DNA of 64,000 bases from Alphaproteobacteria bacterium AO1-B (lineage in GTDB: Bacteria > Pseudomonadota > Alphaproteobacteria > Rhizobiales > Stappiaceae). The stretch is from assembly GCA_001890945.1 (NCBI GenBank), contig MLAX01000002.1, forward strand, positions 124,001 through 188,000, in the 5' to 3' direction. Both the position numbers and the translations under genes were made by a program. Below are positions 42,058 through 50,465 of the stretch, one piece after another (the first letter of the stretch is position 1; each line of letters opens with the position of its first letter). The notes under the pieces are model-generated. The model was not told the origin of the DNA, did no database searches, and saw only the letters and a list, made by a program, of their open reading frames with translations.

Positions 42058-42698
42058 CGGCGCAGGAGCACCAAAAACACGGCAACGGTCAGGATCGCGA
42101 AGGCGATCGGGCCGGCAAACCATCCCAGAAAGCCAATAGCGAAGAAGAGCGCCCGCTGACCTCTATTGAAGTGGCGGCCGGCCAGAATATTGAGCTCGCC
42201 CGCTTTTCCGGCAATTTCACGAATCGCGTCCGGGTTGCCCTGGCTGCGTTCCGGAACAGCCCCCATGACGATGCTGGCGTAGTTGAAGAGCCGATAGGCC
42301 CAACCAAACTTGAAGAAGCTGTAAGCGAATATCAGCATCAGCCCCAACACCTTGATTTCCCAGAGAGCACGGCTGTCGGAGACCGGGATGGAGAGGTCGC
42401 CAGCGACCTGAAGAATACGATCGGTCGCATCCAGAAGGGCAAAGCTGCCCCCGATCGCCAGCAAGGCGGTTGATGCAAAGAAGGCTGTGCCTTGCTGCAA
42501 GCCGGACAGGATCGCGGTGTCCATAATCCGGACTTCGCGGGTTGCCATGGTCAGCATCCAGTTCCGGCGCTGGGTTTCCATCGCATATGACAGGGTTTTC
42601 TTGCGCAGCGGACCCAGATCTATCAGCAGGTTGAAACCGAGCCAAGCCACCAGGAACAGACCGGCGGCGGCATAATCGAGTTGGGATAGGGCGTGCAT
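41943..42698 (-). CDS. DUF599 family membrane protein
   Basis: 251 aa. Five or so hydrophobic helices, with the family-like segments YAMETQRRNWMLTMATREVR, DTAILSGLQQGTAFFASTAL, LGLMLIFAYSFFKFGWAYRL and NRGQRALFFAIGFLGWFAGP. Start at 42698 (MHALSQLDY) chosen; a longer frame adds a non-conserved leader. The last about 38 residues are encoded antisense to the end of the cyclase gene. Confidence 0.8.
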   Translation of the reverse strand: MHALSQLDYAAAGLFLVAWLGFNLLIDLGPLRKKTLSYAMETQRRNWMLTMATREVRIMDTAILSGLQQGTAFFASTALLAIGGSFALLDATDRILQVAGDLSIPVSDSRALWEIKVLGLMLIFAYSFFKFGWAYRLFNYASIVMGAVPERSQGNPDAIREIAGKAGELNILAGRHFNRGQRALFFAIGFLGWFAGPIAFAILTVAVFLVLLRRQFSSKARATVMSGQLSNFSPDVKLGEYTDTGSSNPFT

Positions 42699-43103
42699 AG
42701 AAGTCCGTTTGGTCTTGAGAGCGATTGACTTGGAACTTGCGCATCTTATCGGGAACGTCAGCCCAGCATAAGCGGTGAAGGGCAAAATCCAGAGGCAACT
42801 GCAGCGGACGTGCGGATAGGCGGGAAAAGGGGCCCAAATCAGCTGCTGTGTTTGCCCTGGAATCGGACGTAAATGAGGCTGAGATCTAACGTTTACGGCA
42901 AGCTGATCAAACTATGTGCAAGTGCTCTCAAGGCCGTAAGTTGCTCAAACTAAAACAAAAAAACGGCAATGTGAAAATTGCAAATCTGATGCCGGATTTT
43001 TGCACTTGCGAACAGGTAAGGGATCGTTTACCACCTCGCCTCACTAGCGCCACATTTGCAGCCGGAAGCGGCTTGCAATGCTTAGAAACGACATAGGGAT
43101 TTT
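42699..43103. other. Intergenic region without recognised gene
   Basis: Contains a poly-A-rich patch around 42950-42965 and inverted copies of GCAAGTGC around 42926 and 43008, but no reading frame with a ribosome site until the small gene at 43104. Confidence 0.4.
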
Positions 43104-43238
43104 ATGGACGAAAACGTGCAGAAATCTTGCTGGAGCGTGACACTTTGGACAGTTGGTGCCGTTGGCATCGCACTCGCCATGGTTCTCTTGTTCAACGACG
43201 TTGACAACGCCCAACAAGCCGTCGCCATCGCCAAATAA
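43104..43238 (+). CDS. Small single-pass membrane protein, 44 aa
   Basis: AGGGA lies 5 nt before ATG 43104. The product (MDENVQKSCWSVTLWTVGAV at the start) has a polar N-terminus, one hydrophobic helix (about 12-31) and a short polar tail ending IAK. It has its own terminator 23 bp after the stop, which supports a real, monocistronic small gene. No family recognised. Confidence 0.6.
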   Translation: MDENVQKSCWSVTLWTVGAVGIALAMVLLFNDVDNAQQAVAIAK

Positions 43239-43260
43239 GCCTGAGGGCGCACGAAACCCA

Positions 43261-43289
43261 AAAGCCGTAGCGATCGCTGCGGCTTTTTT
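43261..43289 (+). terminator. Rho-independent terminator
   Basis: AAGCCGTAGC (43262-43271) pairs with GCTGCGGCTT (43276-43285) around GATC, followed by T's to 43289. Confidence 0.85.
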
Positions 43290-43339
43290 GCTTTTTGGCC
43301 GTCCGACTGGGCGGTGAAACAGTCAGGTTCTGACGGTGT

Positions 43340-43885
43340 TCAATTCAATACGGGAGCAGGAACAGTCGCTTTTGGGTCTGGGCGGTTTGGCGGTCCTGAG
43401 ACTTTGCGCAGCTCCATCTGACGCACCACCGTACTGTTTCCCGGATGGCTGATCAGGAAACTGCTATACGCATTTTCGCCCAGCGGCAGAAGCACCAGCT
43501 GCACTTCGCCTTGTCCCGGCCAGATGACATCCGCGCCCCAGGCTTGCACGTGCTCTGGCACGGTATGAGAGCTCAGATCCAAAATGTCCGCGGCTTCTAA
43601 CACAGATGAGTTTCTTGAGTTCCAGGTCAGCCCAGCGAGCCCGTCCTCGATTTTGAAGAGCTCGATGTCTGTTTCACTGATGGTCAAAACCAGATTACCC
43701 GACAGATTTCTTTGAAGCGTCAGTTCGCCTGTCTCAAGATCAGATGCAAGCGGTGCCCGTTTCCCGTCCCGCTCGATAAAGCCTGCCGTGTTGATGACAT
43801 GAAACTTTCCAAGCGGCTGCATGGTCTCGGCCTGTGCAGGACCAGAAATTATCCAAAATAGGACCAGCGAGAGGAAAAGCCGCAA
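43340..43885 (-). CDS. Secreted hypothetical protein
   Basis: 181 aa with a signal peptide (MRLFLSLVLFWIISGPAQA, cut after AQA). The mature part is mostly beta-strand with alternating hydrophobic residues (LTLQRNLSGNLVLTISETDI; VQLVLLPLGENAYSSFLISH) and a Pro-rich tail. I do not recognise the family; periplasmic by inference. Confidence 0.65.
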   Translation of the reverse strand: MRLFLSLVLFWIISGPAQAETMQPLGKFHVINTAGFIERDGKRAPLASDLETGELTLQRNLSGNLVLTISETDIELFKIEDGLAGLTWNSRNSSVLEAADILDLSSHTVPEHVQAWGADVIWPGQGEVQLVLLPLGENAYSSFLISHPGNSTVVRQMELRKVSGPPNRPDPKATVPAPVLN

Positions 43886-43968
43886 TGTCGATCATCCGTT
43901 CGGTTTTGATCTTCAAAAGCTACCTTGCGGATGTTGATAAAGTCTTCGCTTGGTTGAATAGGTGCCGA

Positions 43969-44853
43969 TTATCTGGAAAGCGAGATCACCAGATCCTCGA
44001 CCGTGGAGTGGTCCGGAGACCAGGAAAGGAGCCGTTTCGCATGTGTGTTGTCGGCTGATTGGGACAGAGCATACCCAGCCGCCCAGTCTTGGTCGGGGTC
44101 AACACCGTCCGGCGCCTGCTGCGTGACGATGTCCAGGGGCTCGCCGTGACGGGCTGAGATATGGCTTGCAAGATGGTCGACGGAGACGCCGGAGATACCA
44201 CTGCCTATAACGGACATTCGGAACCGGGTCTGACGCAACACAAGTGCATAAAGCCGGGCAAGATCTGAAACTTCGACCAGTGGCCAAAACGTGTGTTCCG
44301 AGGCCCGGGTTTCAAACCTCCCACTCTCTTTCAAGGCAGCTGTCATCTCTGCAACCGGACCAAAATCTGGTCCGCACACGAGGGCAGGGTGGACCACGGA
44401 AAGCGCAAGGTCTGTCCCTGTAGAGAGCGTCTTGATGGTCTCTGTCATGAACCGAAAGGCAGGTAGCGGTGAAAATGGGGTCTTCTCACTGAGCATGTCT
44501 CCCGCCTTGCAGGTCGGGTACAGCCAAATCCCACCGGTATAAACAACCTTGAGCGGTTGTTTGCGGTGCCGGGCGGCTTTTTTCATTTCCAGCATGGCGA
44601 TCCGGTCAACCTTCCCCATGTCGGGTGAGAAGGTTGCTCCGAGATGCACGACGGCATCGCAAGCCGTTGCCCGCTCAACCCAGGTGCCGGGATCCCGCAG
44701 GTCCCCGGGGTAAGCGGAGGCGCCGAGGCGGCGCAGCTTTTCTGCTGATTTATCGGAACGGGAAAGACCGATGACCTGACAGCCGTCCTCAGCAAGCTGT
44801 TTAACCACTGCCGAGCCGATCCCGCCCGTGCCACCTGTAACGAATACATCCAT
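43969..44853 (-). CDS. NAD-dependent epimerase/dehydratase-family protein
   Basis: 294 aa extended SDR: DVFVTGGTGGIGSAVVKQLA, the strand-end YPGDLRDP, AVVHLGATFSPDMG, VVYTGGIWLY, and VSDLARLYALVL. The usual catalytic Tyr-x-x-x-Lys is not evident (FRFMTETIK lies at that place), so it may be a noncatalytic or atypical reductase. Divergent from the DUF1489 gene. The upstream extension to 44976 has no ribosome site. Confidence 0.82.
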   Translation of the reverse strand: MDVFVTGGTGGIGSAVVKQLAEDGCQVIGLSRSDKSAEKLRRLGASAYPGDLRDPGTWVERATACDAVVHLGATFSPDMGKVDRIAMLEMKKAARHRKQPLKVVYTGGIWLYPTCKAGDMLSEKTPFSPLPAFRFMTETIKTLSTGTDLALSVVHPALVCGPDFGPVAEMTAALKESGRFETRASEHTFWPLVEVSDLARLYALVLRQTRFRMSVIGSGISGVSVDHLASHISARHGEPLDIVTQQAPDGVDPDQDWAAGYALSQSADNTHAKRLLSWSPDHSTVEDLVISLSR

Positions 44854-44974
44854 TCTATGAAATGACCGGTTTGCAGCTTCAAGCGCAAGAGCGAGAGCCT
44901 TTGTTATAATCACTATCCACCGCTGCAGGCAGTCGCTCTCTTGACCTTGCTTGGTTAACTGATAGGTCAGTTTC

Positions 44975-45409
44975 ATGACCTTGCATCTTGTGAAACTCTG
45001 TGTGGGTGCCGATAGCGTCGAGAGCCTTCAGGCGTGGATCGACTTTCGCGTTGAGCAGGCGCGGGCAGCCGGGCTTGGCGCGCACACCGCCCATACCACG
45101 CGTATGGTGCCGACCCGGCGTGAGGAGCTGCTGGATGGCGGGTCCCTCTATTGGGTTATCAAGGGAAAAATACAGGCACGTCAGCATCTCCTGGATATTC
45201 GGCCATTTACCGACGATGCGGGTGTGAAACGCTGCGACCTGGTGCTGGAGCCGCGGTTGATCCTCACACAGTATCAGCCAAAACGGCCGTTCCAGGGGTG
45301 GCGCTATCTAAAGGCCGAAGATGCACCAAAGGATATTCGTGCCGGTGGCGATGTTCAGAACATGCCGGACAGCATGCGGCGGGATCTCACCGAGCTCTGT
45401 CTCATTTGA
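44975..45409 (+). CDS. DUF1489 family protein
   Basis: 144 aa, typical length and ending for this alphaproteobacterial family: LHLVKLCVGADSVESLQAW, HTTRMVPTRREELLDGGSLY, WVIKGKIQARQHLLDIRPF and ILTQYQPKRPFQGWRYL. Function unknown; no known catalytic motif. Confidence 0.9.
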   Translation: MTLHLVKLCVGADSVESLQAWIDFRVEQARAAGLGAHTAHTTRMVPTRREELLDGGSLYWVIKGKIQARQHLLDIRPFTDDAGVKRCDLVLEPRLILTQYQPKRPFQGWRYLKAEDAPKDIRAGGDVQNMPDSMRRDLTELCLI

Positions 45410-45528
45410 TTGCAAACCGCCTGCGGCAATTGCGGCAAAAGCGTTGACGTATTCGGTCTCAAGAACCAAGTTCGGGTTGTGAGCGGCAGGATAAGGGACA
45501 CTCATTCTTGGCAAAGACACGGGACAGC

Positions 45529-46248
45529 ATGAACACACCGGCGAAGCGGCAGGATCAGACAGTCCGTTCGACCGACGCTGATGTGTCCGCTTTTCTCGAC
45601 AAGGTGAAGTCAGCGCCGCGCCCAGCCCCGGGTACCTCCGGCCGGCTGATCTTCGCGCTCGATGCAACAATGAGCCGGCAACCCACGTGGGACACGGCTT
45701 GCCAGTTGCAAGGTGAGATGTTTCAGGAAGCCGCGTCCATCGGTGGGCTCAAGATCAAACTTGTCTATTTCCGCGGCTTTGGCGAGTGCCGAGCCTCGCG
45801 CTGGTTTGAAACAGGGCAGGAGCTCGCCGGAGTCATGAGCCGGATTACCTGCCAGGGTGGGCATACACAAATCCGCAAAGTGCTTTCAGCTGCGATCAAT
45901 GCGGCGCAAAAAGAAAAGATTGCGGCGGTCGTTTATGTCGGCGACTGCATGGAAGAAAACGTCGACACCTTATGTGATAAGGCGGGGCAGCTCGGCCTTC
46001 TGGGTGTGCCGATGTTCCTTTTTCAAGAAGGCCGGGATCCGGTTGCTGAGAGTGCGTTCCGCGAAATCGCCCGCTTGACCAATGGAGCTTATTGTCCGTT
46101 TGATGCCGGTGCTGCGCGTCAACTATCCGAGCTCTTGAAGGCGGTTGCTGTTTTCGCCAGCGGTGGTCACAAGGCGCTGACTGCAGTTGAAAAGAAAGGC
46201 GGGCAGGGCGCCCGATTGTTGTTGGAGCAACTCAAGCCGTCATCATGA
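45529..46248 (+). CDS. VWA-like domain protein
   Basis: 239 aa, soluble. A von Willebrand A-like Rossmann fold: [20 protein letters not shown] contains the Asp-x-Thr-x-Ser start of a MIDAS site (D-A-T-M-S), then [30 protein letters not shown] and [16 protein letters not shown] (a second metal-type Asp), ending with a chaperone-independent helix. A TTG start 21 bp upstream is possible. Overlaps the DnaJ-domain gene by 4 bp, so the two are coupled. Confidence 0.78.
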   Translation: MNTPAKRQDQTVRSTDADVSAFLDKVKSAPRPAPGTSGRLIFALDATMSRQPTWDTACQLQGEMFQEAASIGGLKIKLVYFRGFGECRASRWFETGQELAGVMSRITCQGGHTQIRKVLSAAINAAQKEKIAAVVYVGDCMEENVDTLCDKAGQLGLLGVPMFLFQEGRDPVAESAFREIARLTNGAYCPFDAGAARQLSELLKAVAVFASGGHKALTAVEKKGGQGARLLLEQLKPSS

Positions 46249-46949
46249 TCTATTTGCTTCTCGGCCTTGTGCTGCTTGTCGTTTTCATTGCCATGATGCG
46301 GCAGTTCGTTCAGGCCAACCCGGCCAGGCTCGCGCAGTCTATCCGCACCTACGGCGGTATCCTGTTGATGATACTTGCGGGCGTTTTCGCCGTTACCGGA
46401 CGGTTTGCACTGGCAATCCCGGCTTTTGGGTTTGGGATGTCGCTGCTTGGATTGGCCGGCCTACGAAACTTGTCGGGCTACAATCCTCAAAAAACTGCCG
46501 GGCAGCAGTCTCAGGTCCGGTCTGCCATGGTCGAAATGGAATTGGACCATGACACGGGTGCTTTATCGGGAACGGTCCTCGCCGGCAGTTTTCAGGGCCG
46601 TCGGCTGGATGATCTGACAGATGATGAGCTGCAGACCTTTTGGCAGGAAGCTCATCAGGAGGATCAAAGCCTGAAGTTAGTCGAAGCTTATCTCGACCGC
46701 AGGCTTGCCGGTTGGCGTGAAGACTTCGAGGCGGATGCCACAGATCGGGAGAGAAGCGCGTCGAGCTCGGGCCCCATGACAGATGAGGAGGCCTACCAGA
46801 TCCTGGGGCTTTCGCCCGATGCCGGGGACGCGGAAATCCGAGCCGCGCACCGCAGGCTTATGATGCGGGTCCATCCCGACCAAGGAGGCTCCGGTTTCCT
46901 CGCGGCGAAAATCAACGAGGCGAAAGACACGCTTCTCAGAAGACATTAA
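46245..46949 (+). CDS. Membrane-anchored DnaJ-domain protein
   Basis: 234 aa. Two N-terminal membrane helices (about 3-20, 36-66), a linker, and a C-terminal J domain (about 178-234: [35 protein letters not shown]) with an intact HPD motif. The topology resembles TIM14/DjlA-type J proteins that recruit DnaK to the membrane. Coupled to the VWA gene, suggesting the two act together, perhaps on envelope-linked complexes. Confidence 0.85.
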   Translation: MIYLLLGLVLLVVFIAMMRQFVQANPARLAQSIRTYGGILLMILAGVFAVTGRFALAIPAFGFGMSLLGLAGLRNLSGYNPQKTAGQQSQVRSAMVEMELDHDTGALSGTVLAGSFQGRRLDDLTDDELQTFWQEAHQEDQSLKLVEAYLDRRLAGWREDFEADATDRERSASSSGPMTDEEAYQILGLSPDAGDAEIRAAHRRLMMRVHPDQGGSGFLAAKINEAKDTLLRRH

Positions 46950-46966
46950 CGACATCCGTTACTCAA

Positions 46967-48664
46967 TTACTCATAGATGGCGAAGCAGGCGAATTTCGCC
47001 TTTTTCAAGGTACGGCAAGCCCGACGGGCTGCAGATTTGTTGTCGAACCCGGCAAAGCGGGCGCGGTAGAGGGTCGTGCCATTGGCTTCGACTGGCTCTG
47101 TGAAAGGTGTGCGGTTGTTCAAGGCATTGCCGGTCCGTGCTTCAGCTCTCTGAAGAAGGGCCATAGCCTGGGCTTCAGTTTCGGCGGCAGCAATTTGCAC
47201 CTGCCAGCCAGAGACCGCGATAGCAGGTTCGGCAGTGTCGACGTCAACGCGTTCATTTTCGTCAGTATCGCCCTGCGCCAGTTCTTCCGAAGATGCGTCG
47301 ATCTTTTGCGACAATGACGCAGTCTGCGTTGCACCGACATCGGCCGCCGGGATGACTTCAATAGCTTCAGTTGCGACAGTGCGTACCGGGATCGGAGCGC
47401 TTGGCGCCTGCTCGTCATTACGGACCGGCAGATCGATACCCGCCTGCTGGCGCGCCGCCTGAAGTAGAGCCGTCTTTGAAATGGACTGTGTCGTGATCGA
47501 CGCGTCCGGGCTGGTTCTCGGGATCGGGGGTAGAGATGTCGCAACCGCGAATGTGTCGTTGAAGCGGGACTTCACGGCCTTCGGCGGGATCGGAACTTCA
47601 TTGCCAAAGCCTGGAACCGGTGCTGGAGCCGGGGCAGGGACCTGATTGGCAGCTAGCGCGTCTTCCGGAAGTTTTACCGGTGCGTAGGCACTCGCAAGCA
47701 CGACCGGCGCGCCAGTCGCAGGCGGTGCAATTCCACCGACCGGCTTATTTATCGGCAGCGGCGGTTCCTTTAAGGCTGCCGCGTCAAAAGCGAAAACGGG
47801 ACCAGCCGACGCGATCAGCGGCGCTGTCCGCGGACCTCTGCTCGCCTTGTGCAGATACCGTCCGATCAGGTCAGTCATATGAGCATTCCGGCGTGCGCCG
47901 GTGCGGCCACCCATGACAACTGCAACAATGTGCCGGTTGTCGCGTTTGACAGATGTCACCAAGTTGAACCCGGACGCCCGGATGTAACCGGTCTTGATCC
48001 CGTCGACACCGCGGACGGTTCCAAGAAGCCGGTTGTGATTGCGCAAAGGGCGGCCTTTGTACTTGTAGACCCGCGTGTTGAAGAGTTTGTAGTACTCCGG
48101 AAACCGCTCCTGGATCGCACGACCCAAGGTCGCCATGTCGCGCGCAGTGGTCCGCTGTTTCGAGTTCGGCAAACCATGCGCGTTGCGGAAGGTTGTCTTG
48201 GACATGCCAAGCTGGCGGGCGGTCCGGGTCATCCGTCTGGCAAATGCGGATTCGGAACCGGCGATGTTTTCCGCAACGGTGGTTGCCACATCATTGGCTG
48301 ATTTGGTGACCAGCGAACCAATCGCATCTTTCACAGAAATGGTGCTGCCCGGTTTCAAGCCGAGTTTCGACGGCACTTCAGCAGCAGCGTTTTTTGAGAC
48401 TTTCAAACGGCTGGACATGGAAAGCCGACCCGCCTCAAGCTCTTCGAAGATGATGTACGTGGTCATAATCTTCGTCAGCGAGGCCGGGAACCGGTAGGCG
48501 TCCGCATTGGCCGCATAAAGGGTCTTGCCGGTCTTGGCATCCACGACGATGCCAGCATATTTCGGATTGGCCGAAGCCACGGTTGGGGCGCAGAGCACAA
48601 GAGTGCCGACGACAAGCATCTTGCCAAAACGGCCAATCATTCGCGCAGAGCGTGAAGAACGCAT
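46967..48664 (-). CDS. D-alanyl-D-alanine carboxypeptidase (S11) with SPOR domain
   Basis: About 565 aa. Signal peptide (cut near VASA), then an S11 penicillin-binding domain with the triad motifs SLTK (FPASLTKIMTTY), SAN (LVTKSANDVATT) and KTG (DGIKTGYIRASG). A long Pro/Ala-rich linker (about 285-470) leads to a C-terminal SPOR domain (VQIAAAETEAQAMALLQRAE, ending ACFAIYE), which binds denuded septal glycans. It trims stem peptides at the division site or envelope. Start at 48664 is a best guess; TTG 48688 is an alternative. Confidence 0.88.
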   Translation of the reverse strand: MRSSRSARMIGRFGKMLVVGTLVLCAPTVASANPKYAGIVVDAKTGKTLYAANADAYRFPASLTKIMTTYIIFEELEAGRLSMSSRLKVSKNAAAEVPSKLGLKPGSTISVKDAIGSLVTKSANDVATTVAENIAGSESAFARRMTRTARQLGMSKTTFRNAHGLPNSKQRTTARDMATLGRAIQERFPEYYKLFNTRVYKYKGRPLRNHNRLLGTVRGVDGIKTGYIRASGFNLVTSVKRDNRHIVAVVMGGRTGARRNAHMTDLIGRYLHKASRGPRTAPLIASAGPVFAFDAAALKEPPLPINKPVGGIAPPATGAPVVLASAYAPVKLPEDALAANQVPAPAPAPVPGFGNEVPIPPKAVKSRFNDTFAVATSLPPIPRTSPDASITTQSISKTALLQAARQQAGIDLPVRNDEQAPSAPIPVRTVATEAIEVIPAADVGATQTASLSQKIDASSEELAQGDTDENERVDVDTAEPAIAVSGWQVQIAAAETEAQAMALLQRAEARTGNALNNRTPFTEPVEANGTTLYRARFAGFDNKSAARRACRTLKKAKFACFAIYE

Positions 48665-48779
48665 ACCTAACACTGTTACTTTTCCCAATTCGGGTCACGC
48701 GTTTCTGTTTGTGGACGGGGATGATCGGCCAGCCCCAGGCCGTTCATTCGAGCCGTCCGCGACGTTCAGGTGCTATTTG

Positions 48780-49060
48780 ATGGAATCACGGTTACGAATG
48801 TGTAAAGGAGATACCAGAAAAACACTTAAAAAATTTGTTTTTTGTTATGGTTAATCAAGTGTAAATGTCAATTTTTGGCGGGTGTGGATTTTCATTTATT
48901 GTATACATTGATCTATTTGGTCAGTTATTTTCGATTATATCTGTCGAATATCAATTAGTATTTTCTTGATTGGAATATTTAGGGAAGGTGTAGGCGTTTT
49001 TCTTATTTTATACTTTGTATTTGAAGAATTTTTCGATTTTTCAAGTTTCTAAAACTCGGG
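48780..49060. other. AT-rich intergenic region
   Basis: About 280 bp of markedly AT-rich DNA (runs such as TTTTCTTATTTTATAC) between two GC-rich genes. No stable coding frame; the frame found at 49015-49344 has no ribosome site and overlaps the phasin promoter. It may hold a long-range regulatory or nucleoid-protein-bound region, or recently acquired DNA. Confidence 0.5.
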
Positions 49061-49240
49061 CTGCGGCCTCAGGTGAGCCGTTTTGCTGCGATGCGGTGTA
49101 TTTGCTACAGAGCGCCGGTTGCGCATGTGTGGAGACGGGGCGGGTATTGGCCGTCAAAAGGGAGCGCTCAACCTCGCAACCTTTTGCGGGCTGGGGATTT
49201 GCTTTTCGGGATTTACTTAAGTTATTCGCGCTAAAGTTGT

Positions 49241-49255
49241 TTTTGCATTGCAAAA
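49241..49255. promoter_or_regulatory. Palindrome before phasin gene (PhaR-like site)
   Basis: TTTTGCA-T-TGCAAAA is a perfect 15-bp palindrome 5 bp upstream of the -35 element and 130 bp before the phasin start. PhaR, the polyhydroxyalkanoate-responsive repressor, binds TGC/GCA-type repeats before phasin genes in alphaproteobacteria. Identification as PhaR site is inference. Confidence 0.55.
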
Positions 49256-49260
49256 TCACC

Positions 49261-49289
49261 TTGACAGAAATTGTGCAGCGCATTATGAA
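49261..49289 (+). promoter_or_regulatory. Sigma-70-type promoter of the phasin gene
   Basis: TTGACA (49261-49266) and TATGAA (49284-49289) at the ideal 17-bp spacing, about 95 bp before the start codon. Confidence 0.65.
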
Positions 49290-49384
49290 GCTTGCGTTAG
49301 GTAAAGCGATAAGCGCGCCGGACAGTCCAGACGGGTCACAGTAGATGGCACTGGCAACCGGCTCGCCGGAGAAGGGCAAACGAC

Positions 49385-49717
49385 ATGATGAACAACTTCG
49401 ATGAAATCCAGAAAATGAGCAAAGACAGCATGGACATGGCCATGGAATCATTCGGCTCTATGAGCAAAGGATTTCAGGCTATTGCTGCTGAGGTTGCTGA
49501 TTATCAGAAGAAATCCTTCGAAGAAGGCACTGCTGCTGTTGAGAAATTGGTCGCCTCCAAGTCCCTGGACACCGCATTTGAAGCCCAGGCTGACTATGTG
49601 AAGACTTCCTACGAAAGCTTTGTTGGCGAAATGACAAAGATCGGTGAAATGGTCACGGATCTGTCCAAGGACGCCTACAAGCCGTACGAAGGCATCATCG
49701 GCAAATTCGGCAAGTAA
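49385..49717 (+). CDS. phaP: Phasin family protein
   Basis: 110 aa helical amphipathic protein: FDEIQKMSKDSMDMAMESFG, GFQAIAAEVADYQKKSFEEG, and VKTSYESFVGEMTKIGEM; this is the phasin_2 pattern. Coats polyhydroxyalkanoate granules. AAGGG upstream of the ATG, strong promoter and terminator indicate an abundant single-gene transcript. Confidence 0.88.
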   Translation: MMNNFDEIQKMSKDSMDMAMESFGSMSKGFQAIAAEVADYQKKSFEEGTAAVEKLVASKSLDTAFEAQADYVKTSYESFVGEMTKIGEMVTDLSKDAYKPYEGIIGKFGK

Positions 49718-49756
49718 GTTGCCAACGCCGGGCCCTTGCCCGGATTGAGTTTTTTG

Positions 49757-49786
49757 AAAACCCGGTCGGTGACGGCCGGGTTTTTG
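49757..49786 (+). terminator. Rho-independent terminator after phasin
   Basis: AACCCGGTC (49759-49767) pairs with GGCCGGGTT (49774-49782), loop of 6, followed by further T's. Confidence 0.85.
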
Positions 49787-50096
49787 TGTTTTTGCGATTT
49801 ACCCAATTATTCTTTTTTCCCGGTCGTGGTGAGAGCGCCAGTCGATTTTCGCTCAAAGCACGGTCTTTTAATCGGATTTTAGAGACCTACATCCGTAATC
49901 GACAACATGCTGATGCATCCGGGATGGCAAATGCCCAGATGTTGATGAAATCGACCATTGCGAAAGTGCCTCGGGCGCGGCAGGATTACATATCCAAAGG
50001 CCGGATATCCGGCGGAATGTAACCTGCGTAAGATAAGGCCCGGACCAGCTCTGATTGCTAAGCGGGCCTATTGGAAATGAGACGGTTAGGGCTGGA
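49787..50096. other. Upstream region of clpSA
   Basis: 310 bp without a supported gene; the short frame at 49786-50022 begins inside the terminator and lacks a ribosome site. It must hold the clpS promoter, which I cannot pin down. Confidence 0.4.
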
Positions 50097-50453
50097 GTGA
50101 CACAGACGAGTGTAACGGAAATGACTGCGGGACCTGATTATGACAAGGACGGTGGCGACGCCGGAACGGTTGTTGTCACCCGGACGAAAACAGTCACCAA
50201 GCGGCCAAACCTGTATCGCGTGCTGCTTTTGAACGATGACTATACGCCGATGGAATTCGTGATCCATGTGGTGGAGAGCTTCTTTCAAAAGAACCGTGAG
50301 GAAGCCACGCGCATTATGCTGCACGTGCATCATCACGGCGTTGGGGAATGTGGGATCTACACCTATGAAGTTGCCGAGACCAAGGTGACCCAGGTGATGG
50401 ATTTCGCGCGCCGGCACCAGCATCCCCTGCAATGCGTCATGGAAAAAAAGTGA
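50097..50453 (+). CDS. clpS: ATP-dependent Clp protease adaptor ClpS
   Basis: 118 aa if started at GTG 50097 (AGGG at 5 nt), or 110 aa from ATG 50121. The conserved core is complete: [20 protein letters not shown] (N-end-rule pocket Asn-Asp-Asp), [20 protein letters not shown] with the acidic/His pocket, and a C-terminal [14 protein letters not shown]. It delivers N-degron substrates to ClpAP. clpA follows after 12 bp. Confidence 0.95.
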   Translation: MTQTSVTEMTAGPDYDKDGGDAGTVVVTRTKTVTKRPNLYRVLLLNDDYTPMEFVIHVVESFFQKNREEATRIMLHVHHHGVGECGIYTYEVAETKVTQVMDFARRHQHPLQCVMEKK

Positions 50454-50465
50454 GGACTTACACAC

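Noticed and set aside
42914..43096. 60-aa frame upstream of the small membrane protein
   Set aside because: No ribosome site and Lys/Cys-rich, unlike a real protein; ends just before the better gene at 43104.
49015..49344. 109-aa frame before the phasin gene
   Set aside because: No ribosome site, spans the phasin promoter and palindrome.
49786..50022. 78-aa frame after the phasin gene
   Set aside because: Begins within the terminator and has no Shine-Dalgarno.
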